A DNA stretch of 64,000 nt from Episyrphus balteatus (taxonomy: Eukaryota; Arthropoda; Insecta; Diptera; Syrphidae): NCBI RefSeq assembly GCF_945859705.1, contig NC_079136.1:48002094-48066093 (forward strand). The letters are read 5' to 3'. This document shows positions 13,101 to 23,500 of this stretch, piece by piece (the first letter of the stretch is position 1; every line of letters starts with the position of its first letter). Both the position numbers and the translations under genes were made by a program. The notes under the pieces are model-generated. The model was not told the origin of the DNA, made no database searches, and was given only the letters and a program-made list of their open reading frames with translations.

Positions 13101-16100
13101 TTCGAGTGTGCACATATCTAGATATGCACCACAGTATGTCAACGGAACAAGTCTGGCAGTGATCTTTTTCAGCTTTCCCTTGCCAGACGCATCCAAAGTG
13201 CAGCAAAAAATCAATTTTTGGCGTTTTGGTATAACCGAATAAATGATACACCAAAAAATCATAAAAAATCCCCTGATTTCGAATCTGTGGGTACCGCAAG
13301 TTTCTTTTTCAGCTTTCCCCCCGCCAGACCGCTTTAAAGCATTTTTAAGTGCATTTTTCTAATACAAAACCTAATTACTTATTTTCTGTTAGGTATAACC
13401 GTATGATGGTAACAAATTAAAATTCTATGTCTATTCCTGGTTTAGAAAATATAAGTTTAAGCCAGATATTTTTCAGCCTTCCCTCTGCCAGACGCCCTTA
13501 AAGGTTTCCCAAACAGGTTTTTCATAGAAAAAACACCTAGTTTCTGTTTTTTTCTTATAAAATTGAAATAATATTTTTTTGTTTAGAGTAACCATATGAT
13601 GGCCAAATATTAACTTTCTCTGCCTTTTCCTGATTTAGAAAATGTAAGTTTAAGCCAGTTTTGTTTCAGCCTACCCTCTGCCAGACGCCCTAAAAGGTAT
13701 CTCAATAGTACGGGAAAGTTAGATTTTGCTATATGGGGCATGGGGGTCTGGGAAAAAATCCGAAATGCATTTTGTCTTCAGGGATTAAAAGAGCATAAAC
13801 CCAGGGATCGAAAGAGTCTAAAACCACATTTTGTACAACCGCACCAAGAATCATTTTGTTTGTCCCTATACAAAAAATTGCAATTTTTTGAAGTTTTTTG
13901 CCTACAGATCGAAAACGGTCTGTCAAATCGAAAAACCAATATTGTAAGAAATGAAGGTAATTAAAAGATCTACAACTTTTACAACGAACAAATTTTTTAA
14001 AAAACGCTCAATATATATGATATGACAAAAATAAGAAAATCACTTTTTGACGTGTTTAAAAAAAAACACCCTAACTTTTAAACCAAAGGGATAAAAATGT
14101 TATTTAACATATATTGTAGAAAATTAAATTATTTCAAGTTTGTCATACATTGTTTTTTTTTGTAGGTTCAAAAATACGCGAGTTATGTGAAAAACTAAAA
14201 TTTATATTAAAAAAAAATGGCGGCCAAATGACTCTTAGTGCGATTGAACAAAATTTGGTTTACGACTCGTGTCTTTATGCCTTTCGAGCCCTGAAGTCAA
14301 AATGCATTTCGGATTTTTTCCCAGACCCCCATGCCCCATATAGCAAAATCTAACTTTCCCGTACTATTGAGATACCTTTTAGGGCGTCTGGCAGAGGGTA
14401 GGCTGAAACAAAACTGGCTTAAACTTACATTTTCTAAATCAGGAAAAGGCAGAGAAAGTTAATATTTGGCCATCATATGGTTACTCTAAACAAAAAAATA
14501 TTATTTCAATTTTATAAGAAAAAAACAGAAACTAGGTGTTTTTTCTATGAAAAACCTGTTTGGGAAACCTTTAAGGGCGTCTGGCAGAGGGAAGGCTGAA
14601 AAATATCTGGCTTAAACTTATATTTTCTAAACCAGGAATAGACATAGAATTTTAATTTGTTACCATCATACGGTTATACCCAACAGAAAATAAGCTATTA
14701 GGTTTTTTATTAGAAAAATGCATTTCAAAATGCTTCAAAGCGGTCTGGCGGGGCGAAAGCTAAAAAAAAACTTATGGTACCCACATTTTTGAAATCAAGG
14801 GATTTTTTATGATTTTTTGGTGTATCATTTATTGGGGTAATACCTAGAAAAACGCCAAAAGTTGGTTTTTGACTGCACTTTGGATGCGTCTGGCAGAGGG
14901 AAGGCTGAAAAATAGCTGGCTAAAAATTATATTTTCTAGACCTGGAATAGACATAGAATATTAATTTGTTACCATCATACGGTTATACCTAACAGAAAAT
15001 AAGTAATTAGGTTTTTTATTAGAAAAATGCACTTAAAAATGCTTTAAAGCGGTCTGGCGGGGGGAAAGCTGAAAAAGAAACTTGCGGTACCCACAGATTC
15101 GAAATCAGGGGATTTTTTATGATTTTTTGGTGTATCATTTATTCGGTTATACCAAAACGCCAAAAATTGATTTTTTGCTGCACTTTGGATGCGTCTGGCA
15201 AGGGAAAGCTGAAAAGGATCACTGCCAGACTTGTTCCGTTGACATACTGTGGTGCATATCTAGATATGTGCACACTCGAATTTCGGTTATATCAAAACTG
15301 CCAAAATATGCTGCCGGCTCTTAGACTATTAGTAAACCTTTTGTGTACAATTCCCACCTAAGCATTCAAAATAAAATTCAATATTCGGTCACACGAATAT
15401 GAGTTAATTGTTTAAATATTCGATTGTTATAATTTTTTAAAAATATTTTTACTTTTGTAGTTAACTTAAAGCACACAGCACATTGTGAGAATTCACTTAA
15501 ATTAGTTGCAGAAAAAATTCTAAAAAAAGTTGTCTGTTAGTTTTCAACTTCAGTTTGAGTGAAAGAAACGTGTGATAAAAAAATATGGTAAGACATTTAA
15601 ACGAAAATTTTAATTTTGCAAAAGTCCGTCGATAGTTGAAAAAGCAAGTTTTTGTTGTCCGATACATATCTACATATCTATGATGTTAAAACAAATCAAC
15701 CGCTTTGATGTCACTTACTAAATAATTGTTTGTTTTTTAAAGAAGGAATTTTAATAATTAGGACAACAATTACAAAGCTTTGTGTGCGAATTATTAAAAA
15801 GTCAAATAAAATCGGTCCAAAATCTAGATGTTTTGAAACAACATATTTTTTCTCGGTTAAAAGAAACCATCAAAAAACTCCAAAAGGTTTTAGATACAAT
15901 TTTTAATTTATGTCAATCACGTAGACAAAATTGTAGTAAAAGTCGTAATAGTTTTTTAATTAAAAAAAAATTGCTTTTAAGTTGTAATTTCAACCATTGC
16001 ATTGGTTGTATGTGCAACCATTGTGCAATTTTGTGTGCAACTTGTCTTACCGAAAAACAAAAAACCATTTTAATAATTTTTTGTTGCAAGCTTACTTTAA

Positions 16101-19100
16101 GTTGAATAGAACTTGAGAATTTTCCAGTCCAAGTTGTAATTTTGTTTTTATTCATTCAAAGTTGATGTTTTTAGCTTTTGTTCTTCAAATCTAGTGTTTC
16201 TCAATTTTAGGTCTAATTTCTTCACTATAAATTAAATTTAAAGTCCCGATTAAAAAAAAAACCTTCAATTTGGCTTATCTTGTTGATACACTGCGCTCAG
16301 TTAAACCGCATCACGAATCTTTTTCATCAAGTTTAAAAAATAAAAAAAAAAAATATTATCAGCTGTTATGATACCTTTCTCACAGATAAAAATGAGTTAA
16401 ATCGGCAATAACTTTTCTTTGGGAGCGGTACGATTGATCGCAAACTAAAATCTCTTATAACGAAATCTCGCATTTTTTAAAATTTCACGCAAAACAAAAT
16501 TTCGCATTTTTAAAATCTTACATAAGAAAATCTCGCATTTTCAAAATCCCGCAAACCAAAATTTCGCATTTTTAGAAAAAATCTCGCTTCTGCATAAAAT
16601 TCTCGCTATAACAAAATCTCGCACCACAAAAATCTCGCATTGTAAAAGTCGACAAATTCGATTGAATTAAGTCCCTTTAATCCTTAATCGAGTTGATCTT
16701 GAACACTATGAACAACTGAAATTGAAGTATAATATGCATATAACAAACTTTTACCTTTTCTATCTTTTTCTCATAAATAAACAACAAAAAATTACAAAAA
16801 TAAAACACAATAAATTCCCAGGAAAGTCATTTAATTGAAAAATAAATTACTTCAATAGTTAACAAACAAAAAGTAAAGATAATATACATAATTCCATACA
16901 AAAACAATAATTTTAAGATAGCGAGAGGTTTTGAGCCACGCTTCGCAAGTAATCAATTTTTGACAGTTGAAGTCGTTTTTTATATATATTTTTTAAAGAT
17001 GTATTGCGAATAACGGTTTTATTCCTTCGTTCAGCATTTCTATTACATCTCGATTGCTGCAGCTTAAATTTTCCCATAACAATTTCCCTAGAAAGATGGC
17101 CGACCAAACTGTAGACACCAATATGCCTTTTATTTACGATGGCATTTAAGCGCCTATGCCAGACTTCCACATTATGTTGGGTTCCTTGAAAGTTTGTTGA
17201 AAACGTGTCAACAATATTCCAGAAACTTGGATAGTAAAGAAGTAGGTTATGCATAGGTAATATCAGACAGACTTATAATCTCGCATTGAAATAAAATATT
17301 TATTAATTCGCGCGCGCGAATTAATAAATATTTTATTTCAATGCGAGATTTTAAATTGCGAGATTTTAGTTTGCGAGATTTTAATGTTGCGAGCTTTCGT
17401 TGAGCGAGATTTTGTAATTGCGAGATTTCGATATAAGAGATTTCATAATGCGAGATTTTAAGATGCGAGATTTTAAAAACGAGATTTTAAAATGCGGTCA
17501 ATCGTACCCAACCCCTTTTCTTAGACTAAGGGCCTTACTAATAATCAAATTTAAAGCTCGCTTTAATTTTTACCTTAATTCTAAATATTTCACAGTACCA
17601 AAAACCAATTAAATAGTCAGGTTAAAGGCTAACTCTTGGTTAAATTTTATAGTTGAGTTTCCCAACTATAAATTTTAATCGAGCATTAGCCTTTAACTTG
17701 ACAATTAAATTGGTTTTTGGATTTGTGAAAAATGTAGAATTAAGGTAAAAATTAAAGTCAGCTTTAAATTTGATTATTGGTAGGGCCCTAATTGTATGGA
17801 CTTGATTTTAATGTCTTTAGATTCAGCTCCAAAAAATAATTGAAAAACATGTTTCACATAAGAGTATTTTAATACTTTTAACTTCACCAACGAATTTTGT
17901 TTATAGACTCTTTTGATTCTACATCCAAGTTTCATGAGGGTTTTGTTTTGAATCCCAATTTACCTGTTCTAAATATTTAATAATAATTTCTGGTCGTTAA
18001 TATTTACTTTCCAATGTCTTCTCTTTAAGGTCATTTACACCAAGATTTAATTGAAGGCTCCTCTTTCACTGAAGAATCCGACCTTAGCGCTGAAAGATTT
18101 TTACGAAAGACCTTAATTAACCGTTGTGTTGAAATTCCATCAGTTTTACAAGCAATACATCCACCACCAGAAATAGACAACGACGCTGACATAGACAGCT
18201 CAAGTATGCAGTCGGAAAAGAAAGACTCCAGCACATCGAAAGCGACAAAAAATCGCAAAATCTATGTAATGCGTCATGGTGAAAGGGTCGACTTTACATT
18301 TGGCACTTGGATTCCTTATTGCTTTGATGAGTTTAATAATTATGTGAGAAAGGATCTAAATATGCCTAAATCGTTACCTAAAAGGTTTGTTCTAAAAGAT
18401 AAAAATTATTTTGCTAGTTAATTTATGATTTTGTTTAATTTTTAAGAAAAAATTGTCCAGAGGGTTGGCAAAATGATTCGCCTTTAACGAATATTGGACT
18501 TTTCCAAGCTAAATTAGTTGGTGAGGCAATGTATGAGGCTGGCATTCAAGTGGATCATGTTTATTGCTCACCAGCTTATCGTTGTGTACAAACATGTACA
18601 AGTGCTCTAGAAGGTAAAAGAGTTTCATTTTATTGAAGAAATAAATTTCATGTATGTTTCGAAAGGTCTTAAACTTAATGGAAAACACAAGCTACGTGTG
18701 GAAGCTGGACTTTTTGAATGGATGGCTTGGTATCCCGACGGAGTGCCAGATTGGTGTACTCTGGACGAATTAATTGAAGCGCGTTATCACATTGATAAAG
18801 AATATGAACCAATATTAAATGGGACCAATCTAAATGACGTCATCAAAGAGACATCTGAAGAATTTTACAATCGCAATCATGAATGTTTACTAAAAATCCT
18901 TGAATCAACAAGTAATATTGACTCTTTTTTCTCTACAAATTCTTTTAATTTAAAAATTGTCTTTTCTCTGCAGCTGGCAATATATTGATTGTAGCACATG
19001 CAACGACTCTAGACACCTGCTCACGTCAGTTAATTGGAGAAAATCCACGTTCCACAAATGAATTGCGGCAGGTTATTCACAAAATTCCATACTGCAGTCT

Positions 19101-19212
19101 GGCAACTGTGGAGCAAATAAATGGCGAATGGAAATTGGTTGAACCAGAATTTTTGCCTGTGACGCATTCAAAGAATCCACGTTTCGAATGGAATGCATTG
19201 ACTGCCACATAG
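4144..19212 (+). CDS. UBASH3: UBASH3/TULA/Sts-type protein: UBA, 2H-phosphoesterase-like, SH3 and histidine phosphatase
   Basis: Ten exons read as one frame of 714 residues: 4144-4250, 4410-4650, 9407-9602, 9782-9883, 12149-12318, 12462-12783, 18030-18384, 18447-18613, 18666-18911, 18974-19212; all junctions are GT-AG and in phase. Domains in order: UBA (about residues 20-62, with MGF at 29-31); a LigT-like 2H domain with both motifs (HIT at 108-110, HLT at 227-229); SH3 (about 275-332, ALYD-like LYPHSP start, W310, GYLPVNY end); and a histidine-phosphatase (phosphoglycerate-mutase-fold) domain with RHGE at about 461-464 and a second histidine in IVAHATT near 644. Family members bind ubiquitin and dephosphorylate phosphotyrosine, dampening tyrosine-kinase signalling. 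All catalytic motifs look intact. The start gives the usual short N-terminus before the UBA. Introns 2 and 6 are enlarged by transposons. The stop is followed by AATAAA at about 19291. Confidence 0.96.
5193..6270. mobile_element. 1.08-kb palindromic (foldback) DNA element in UBASH3 intron 2
   Basis: The element is almost entirely one inverted repeat. The left end is CAGGGTGTCCCAAAAGTAAT and the right end its exact complement. The arms are about 500 bp each and pair nearly base for base up to a centre near 5732, leaving a short loop. TA flanks both ends (5191-5192, 6271-6272), as in Tc1/mariner insertions. It has no coding capacity. The transcript of the host gene could form a hairpin of about 500 bp. 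Confidence 0.85.
6273..9406 (+). other. Rest of UBASH3 intron 2: AT-rich, with a small MITE and GCGGAT repeats
   Basis: Apart from the 7220-7453 MITE, no gene is seen. Around 7670-7770 there are clustered CCGCATCCGCAT and GCGGATGCGGAT words ending in CAACATCCCTAG near 7792, which resembles the terminus of an old hAT-type element. Its other end was not identified. A run of about 20 A occurs near 8850. Open frames of 60-106 residues here have no recognisable domains. Confidence 0.45.
7220..7453. mobile_element. piggyBac-like MITE (TTAA target)
   Basis: Left end CCCTCTGTAGGCACAC and right end GTGTGCCGACAGAGGG are imperfect inverted repeats. The left flank is TTAA (7216-7219) and the right flank CTAA (7454-7457), consistent with a TTAA duplication with one mutation, as in piggyBac elements. 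It is 234 bp with no coding capacity and lies in UBASH3 intron 2. Confidence 0.65.
9884..12148 (+). other. UBASH3 intron 4, AT-rich, no gene seen
   Basis: A 2.3-kb intron between the two halves of the 2H domain. It holds poly-A/T tracts and a TG-rich stretch near 12050-12090. The segment near 10925-10985 (AAATCGGCTCAGCTCGAGAT) reads like a fragment of a dispersed repeat. No coding sequence is supported. Confidence 0.5.
13053..15328. mobile_element. 2.3-kb foldback element with an array of TCTGGCAGAGGGAAGGCT boxes, in UBASH3 intron 6
   Basis: The two halves are inverted copies of each other (termini around GAGAGCCGACAGCATATTTT and the complement at about 15300-15320) with a centre near 14190. 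TTA flanks both ends (13050-13052, 15329-15331), suggesting a Harbinger-type insertion. Each arm is built from repeats that contain a box of about 22-25 bp, consensus TCTGGCAGAGGGAAGGCTGA. Four copies lie in the left arm (near 13170, 13308, 13472, 13667) and six in the right (near 14386, 14579, 14745, 14889, 15053, 15191). The right arm has gained an extra unit of about 300 bp. Open frames in the arms are mirror images and not convincing genes. Confidence 0.8.
15762..15920 (+). CDS. Candidate extra (cassette) exon of UBASH3, unconfirmed
   Basis: An open stretch in intron 6 has an acceptor (AATAATTAG, ending at 15761) and a donor (GTAGAC at 15921). Its length is 159 bp (53 codons), and both splice phases match those of exons 6 and 7, so including it would keep the reading frame. 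A second in-phase donor lies at 15945. The peptide has a regular leucine/isoleucine spacing (LLKSQIKSVQNLDVLKQ and onward) suggesting an amphipathic helix. The same frame continues into a cysteine-rich segment (residues C..C..C.C..C) and stops at 16105. Long chance frames are common in this AT-rich DNA, so this may equally be non-coding or a separate small nested gene. Confidence 0.25.
16421..17514. mobile_element. Mutator-like (MULE) element with GCGAGATTTT subterminal repeats
   Basis: Termini GGGAGCGGTACGATTGATCG (left) and the complement of GGGTACGATTGACCGC (right) are inverted repeats. The flanks CTTTTCTTT (16412-16420) and CTTTTCTTA (17515-17523) match at 8 of 9 positions, the 9-bp duplication typical of MULEs. 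Both arms carry many copies of the decamer GCGAGATTTT or its complement. A transposase remnant lies inside. A 74-bp perfect palindrome with an alternating CG centre sits at 17277-17350. Confidence 0.8.
16913..17254 (-). pseudogene. C-terminal fragment of a MULE transposase
   Basis: An open frame of 113 codons contains the block EVWHRRLNAIVNKRHIGVY followed by a leucine/basic region. This pattern (WHRRLN, then N..H.G.Y.L) recurs near the C-terminus of Mutator-family transposases, downstream of the catalytic domain. The DDE domain is absent, so this is a remnant. Its position inside a TIR and 9-bp-TSD bounded element supports the call. The assignment comes from motif recognition only. Confidence 0.6.
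17530..17788. mobile_element. 259-bp MITE, GGGCCYTAC termini, TAA target
   Basis: Terminal inverted repeats GGGCCTTACTAATAATCAAA (left) and the complement of GATTATTGGTAGGGCCC (right) extend over about 45 bp. TAA flanks both ends (17527-17529, 17789-17791). The 3-bp TWA duplication suggests a Harbinger-type MITE. It lies 15 bp from the MULE in UBASH3 intron 6. Confidence 0.75.
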
Positions 19213-20569
19213 TGTTCGTGCTTTGAAGATCTTCTAAAACCAGTAGTGCAGTAGATGTGTAGAGTTGTTTTTTTTTATACATAGACAAAAAATAAAATAA
19301 AATCACATACAAAACAAGTAGAAAAAAATACATAATTAAATTAATTAATTAATTATTATTACTATCGTATTGTATACTCATCACTCAATTCTGTACTACC
19401 TTGGATAAAAGAAAAAAAAATATATTGTTAAATTATTATTACTATTATTATTATTATTGAACTTAATTATTATTAATTAATATTATCATTACTCACAAAA
19501 ACATAAACAAAGATATTAAACAATTTTTACAAAAAACAATCCCTATACAAAATATCAGTTGAAATTAACAAAAAAAAAAAAAAAAAACAAGTTAAAACAT
19601 TTTAACAAGAGAAAAAAATGAGTAAAACCGAAAATTTTGAATCCTAGTTTGTTGGATAGTTATATTATTATTAATATTAAAATAGACTGGTTAAACGAGT
19701 AATTTTACTTCTGATAGAACAGTAAAGAGTTTTTTTTGTAATCGATATAATTATTTGCTACTATTAAAATGACCTCTTATTCAGTATACACAAACATTCA
19801 TAGAAGAAAATAATTCTTTTTTTTTATTTGTTGGACAATTATTTCAGATAAAGAATGAAGGAGTTTAACATCATTTTACTAATAGGCGCAACTGGAAAAT
19901 AAAGTGCATTAATAATGCATAAATATTGACTGTCATAGAAATGGATCTTCGTAAATTTTTTCCGAAAACTTTGGTTTGAGAATGTTTGTATGGATTTATC
20001 TACTTGCAGTGTGCGGTATGTAGTCTGTTTTTAACCCAAACCACATGTTTTTCACATCATTCCTAAAAAAGGTAAATGAAACTTAAAATTGGTTGGAAAT
20101 TCATGAAGATTTTGTTAGATCCGAAATGGAAAAGCCTTTTTATTGGGAACCGTAAACCGTGCTTAAGGGCAGGTTATGTGAAATATTTTTAAGTTGCTTT
20201 ATAGGTATGGGGACAATTTTTTTAATGCCAAAAAATAGGAAATTCTTGAAAATATGAATATGATTAAATAAATTGTTGCGCATACACCACAGTGAACTCT
20301 TTTTATTTTCATAAAATAAAACAATAAACTGCATGTCATTGTTAGCGGAAACTCGTTATAAACTTACGTGAAAATCCTTTACTATTGGGGTGCTTGTTAT
20401 TTTTTCAAGTAAATATCTATCAACCTATTGTTTTAATAATTAAAAATTTAAGAAATCACAAGAATCAAAACCATTTTTTTGGTTTTTTGTAAAATGTTTT
20501 TTAATAAATTTCAAAAGTATTTTTATTTTTAGTTATTTATTTATTTATCTACAAATAGATTATTATAGA
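19213..20569. other. Tail-to-tail intergenic region, UBASH3 / Px-A
   Basis: UBASH3 (plus) and Px-A (minus) converge here. The left part holds the UBASH3 3' UTR with AATAAA-type signals near 19291. The remainder is AT-rich with ATT/AAT runs (19320-19500). A conserved word shared with other intergenic parts of the cluster lies at 20275-20309. No gene is seen. Confidence 0.55.
20275..20309. promoter_or_regulatory. Conserved non-coding word CATACACCACAGTGAACT
   Basis: CATACACCACAGTGAACT lies about 290 bp downstream of the Px-A stop. Near-identical copies occur downstream of Px-C (about 33608) and Px-D (about 43522), and a diverged one at about 59409. It could be inherited 3' flank of the duplicated unit or a functional element; its function is unknown. 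Confidence 0.35.
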
Positions 20570-23500
20570 TTATGTTTGAGTTCTATCAATCCATTTAGAC
20601 AAGTCAAGTGTCGGAAGTGCCTCACACGGTACGATAGGATTCCTGAAAATAAAATTTTATGAAGTTAATATAAGTTTGTGTTAAGCATAAATTTTAAATA
20701 GAAGTTATATTAAAATAAAGGAACCTTGGGAGTGTTGACCCTAATTTTTTGGGTGCTTTAAGCAATGTGAATATATGAAAAACTTACGTTTTTGAAACAG
20801 AAATGAAAGCTCTAGGCTGCATTGTCTGAATTTGATTTCCATTATCACACATTATTCTAGCCGCACTTGCCTTGCGAATCTCTCTAAGTTGCTCTACAAT
20901 GAATTTAAAAAAAAAATTAAACAAAATAAATAGCCAAAACTTTTTAAATATACCTTTTGTAAATCCGGTCTTAGGATTATCGTTCTCGTAAAAAAACCGA
21001 TCACCAACTCGAGTTCTATAAAACTGTTCAATCAAAATGCATAAATTTGTTGGACCAGCCAGTGTTCCAGGTACAAAATCCTCTAATGCTGCACCAACAT
21101 TTAGATCAACATCTTCAGGGCTTTTATAAAAAGCTTTTAATCCTTCAACACTCTAAAAAAAATGAAGTATTTAAAAATCATTCAAAAATAAGTAGGAATC
21201 AATATTACATAAGGATTAATGAGATCTAAGAAATCCTCCCAATTGTTGGCCCTCTTGATACCACAATATTCTCTTAAATCGTTGTAGGAAGCTAAACCAT
21301 GATCGCGACCACGATGAGTATCGATTGCACGAAGATCCAAACCAAATGGTTTGCCCCTTGGAAACAAAAAATGTTTAATCTAAAAATAGAACGAAAAGAT
21401 CTTAAATAAAATAACGAATTTATTTTTCAGAGAAGATAGAAGATGAAGAAGATTCGGAATAAATGAAATAGTCTCGCGGTTAAGAAGTGGAAATATAGCA
21501 TTAAGCTCAGAACCTAAATGTTTACCACCTAAATAACCTAATTTCTAAGCAGTTTTTTGGTTCTTACCTCTACATCAATATTGTTGTCAGTAAGTTGTTG
21601 CGGTTGCGATCCCATTCCTCTAGAAAGCGAATCGAAGTTATCACCAAATTCAATAATTTCAGGTTTATTGAACCAATCACGTAAACGCACAGAAGCATCT
21701 ACATTTCTCAATTCGGAGATCAAACTGGAAGCAGAGGGAAACGGTTATCAGAAAACATTTCTTACAAAATTTTTTCTTACTCCAAACGACCCTCGCATTG
21801 CGAATGGAAGTGTCTGAAAGCAGCAGTAGTAAATTCATTAAGAGTAGTCGCATCAACATTAGGATCATAATCATTGACATGGCAATCCTCGGCCACATCA
21901 TAGATCAACTTATTTCTCAGCATATTCTCACGACCCAAAAATATTGGCATCAATTCGTAGTAGTTAATGTGTTGGTATTGTGCAGTTAAAATTTTTCTAG
22001 CTTCCTGAAATAACAGCTCATCTGTCCAATGGGGATTCAATTTTTCCAATTCACCAGCTAAACGATTGTGTTCACGCAAAAGCATTGTTGTCAAAATGGT
22101 AACACCTGGTGATGAATTCACTCGTATATCACCACCTGCATAACAAATTCCATTTTCATCATCAATATTACAGAATACGGTTGGCATTGGATTCTTCATT
22201 AGCCATTGGTAACCGTTTCGTTCTTCAACATTCAATCGACCTCTTTGAAAAGTACGTACACTGCTAATTGCCGACATTGTGTTACCATACAATATCGACA
22301 AGTCCATATAACTGGTAACTGCATTCAATTGTTCTACTGGTCCGCCATTGTAATTACAATTTGTACCTTCATCGGTTAAAGTTCTAATGAAATCCATACA
22401 TTCATTTCCGTATTGTAAATTGAAACGATCTTCGGGTGGAATATCAAGATTAAAACAAATTTCAGGGTTCCTTTCGAGGTAACGAAAATCATGTGAACAA
22501 CAACGGACGAAACGATCTGAAAAGGATAAAAAAAAATAAATTGATTGGGTTTAGTACAAAAGGGAGAATTAGGAAAACTTATATGAAAAAATTAGCGTTA
22601 AGAAAAATTTATGGAAGAAGAATTGATGGAACCAGTGCCTATCTTCCAAAGTGGTAGATAAAATCTTTAAGTATGATCTTTGTTCCGTTTCAAAGCGTTT
22701 CTCGAACGCTCTTCACGATGTGAGGATTACAAAAACGCAGCCACAGTGTTACTGCGCTTTTTTGGTTATTTAAAAGCTTTTGGCTTATCAAAGATTTGCT
22801 TCATTTGATAAAAACTTTAAAGAGGGGTTTTGTCAATATAACAGAAAAGATTTTGAAGGATGCACTAACGCGGATACTCTAAAATATATTCCTAGACAAG
22901 TTTTATGTTCAAAATGCATTAAATTAACATTTAAATGAAAAAAAAGTACGTATAGGTACGTCACAGTCAATGAGTGAACTTGTTAAATATGTACATATAT
23001 AATATATTCATTTTATTTATTTAGAGCTTTAAAAAATATTTGTATCTTAAAAAAACTATATCATTTATAATACCGTACACACATATCTTTCTATATGAAT
23101 TGAAAAGTTGTGCTCAAGTAGCACAAAAGTCTAAAATACACCAAAATATTTGGAGTATTTTTTGCACTTTCGTGATATACATTTTAAATATAAAAAATAT
23201 ACCATTTTCTCGTGTATAATAAACTCCACTGGTTAAAAAAATTATACCGATTTTCGGTATATAAATAGCGCTAGTGGTATACAAAATGATCTGATTGGTG
23301 AAAAATAATTCCTTTGAAAAATACACAATAAATATATGAATAAAATACACCATTTAAATTATTCTGATTTATAATTTTAACCAAAGTCAATTTTCTCAAT
23401 TTTGCACCAAAATTATTGAATTTATACCAATTTATACACCAGTGTGCTACTTGAGGTGGTTTAATTTTTCCTAGAAACGCGAAGCAAAATGAAAAATGTT

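Noticed and set aside
13018..15361. Several open frames of 65-93 residues around 13018-13299, 13740-14353 and 15082-15361
   Set aside because: They are mirror images in the two arms of a foldback element, with no domains and several overlapping frames.
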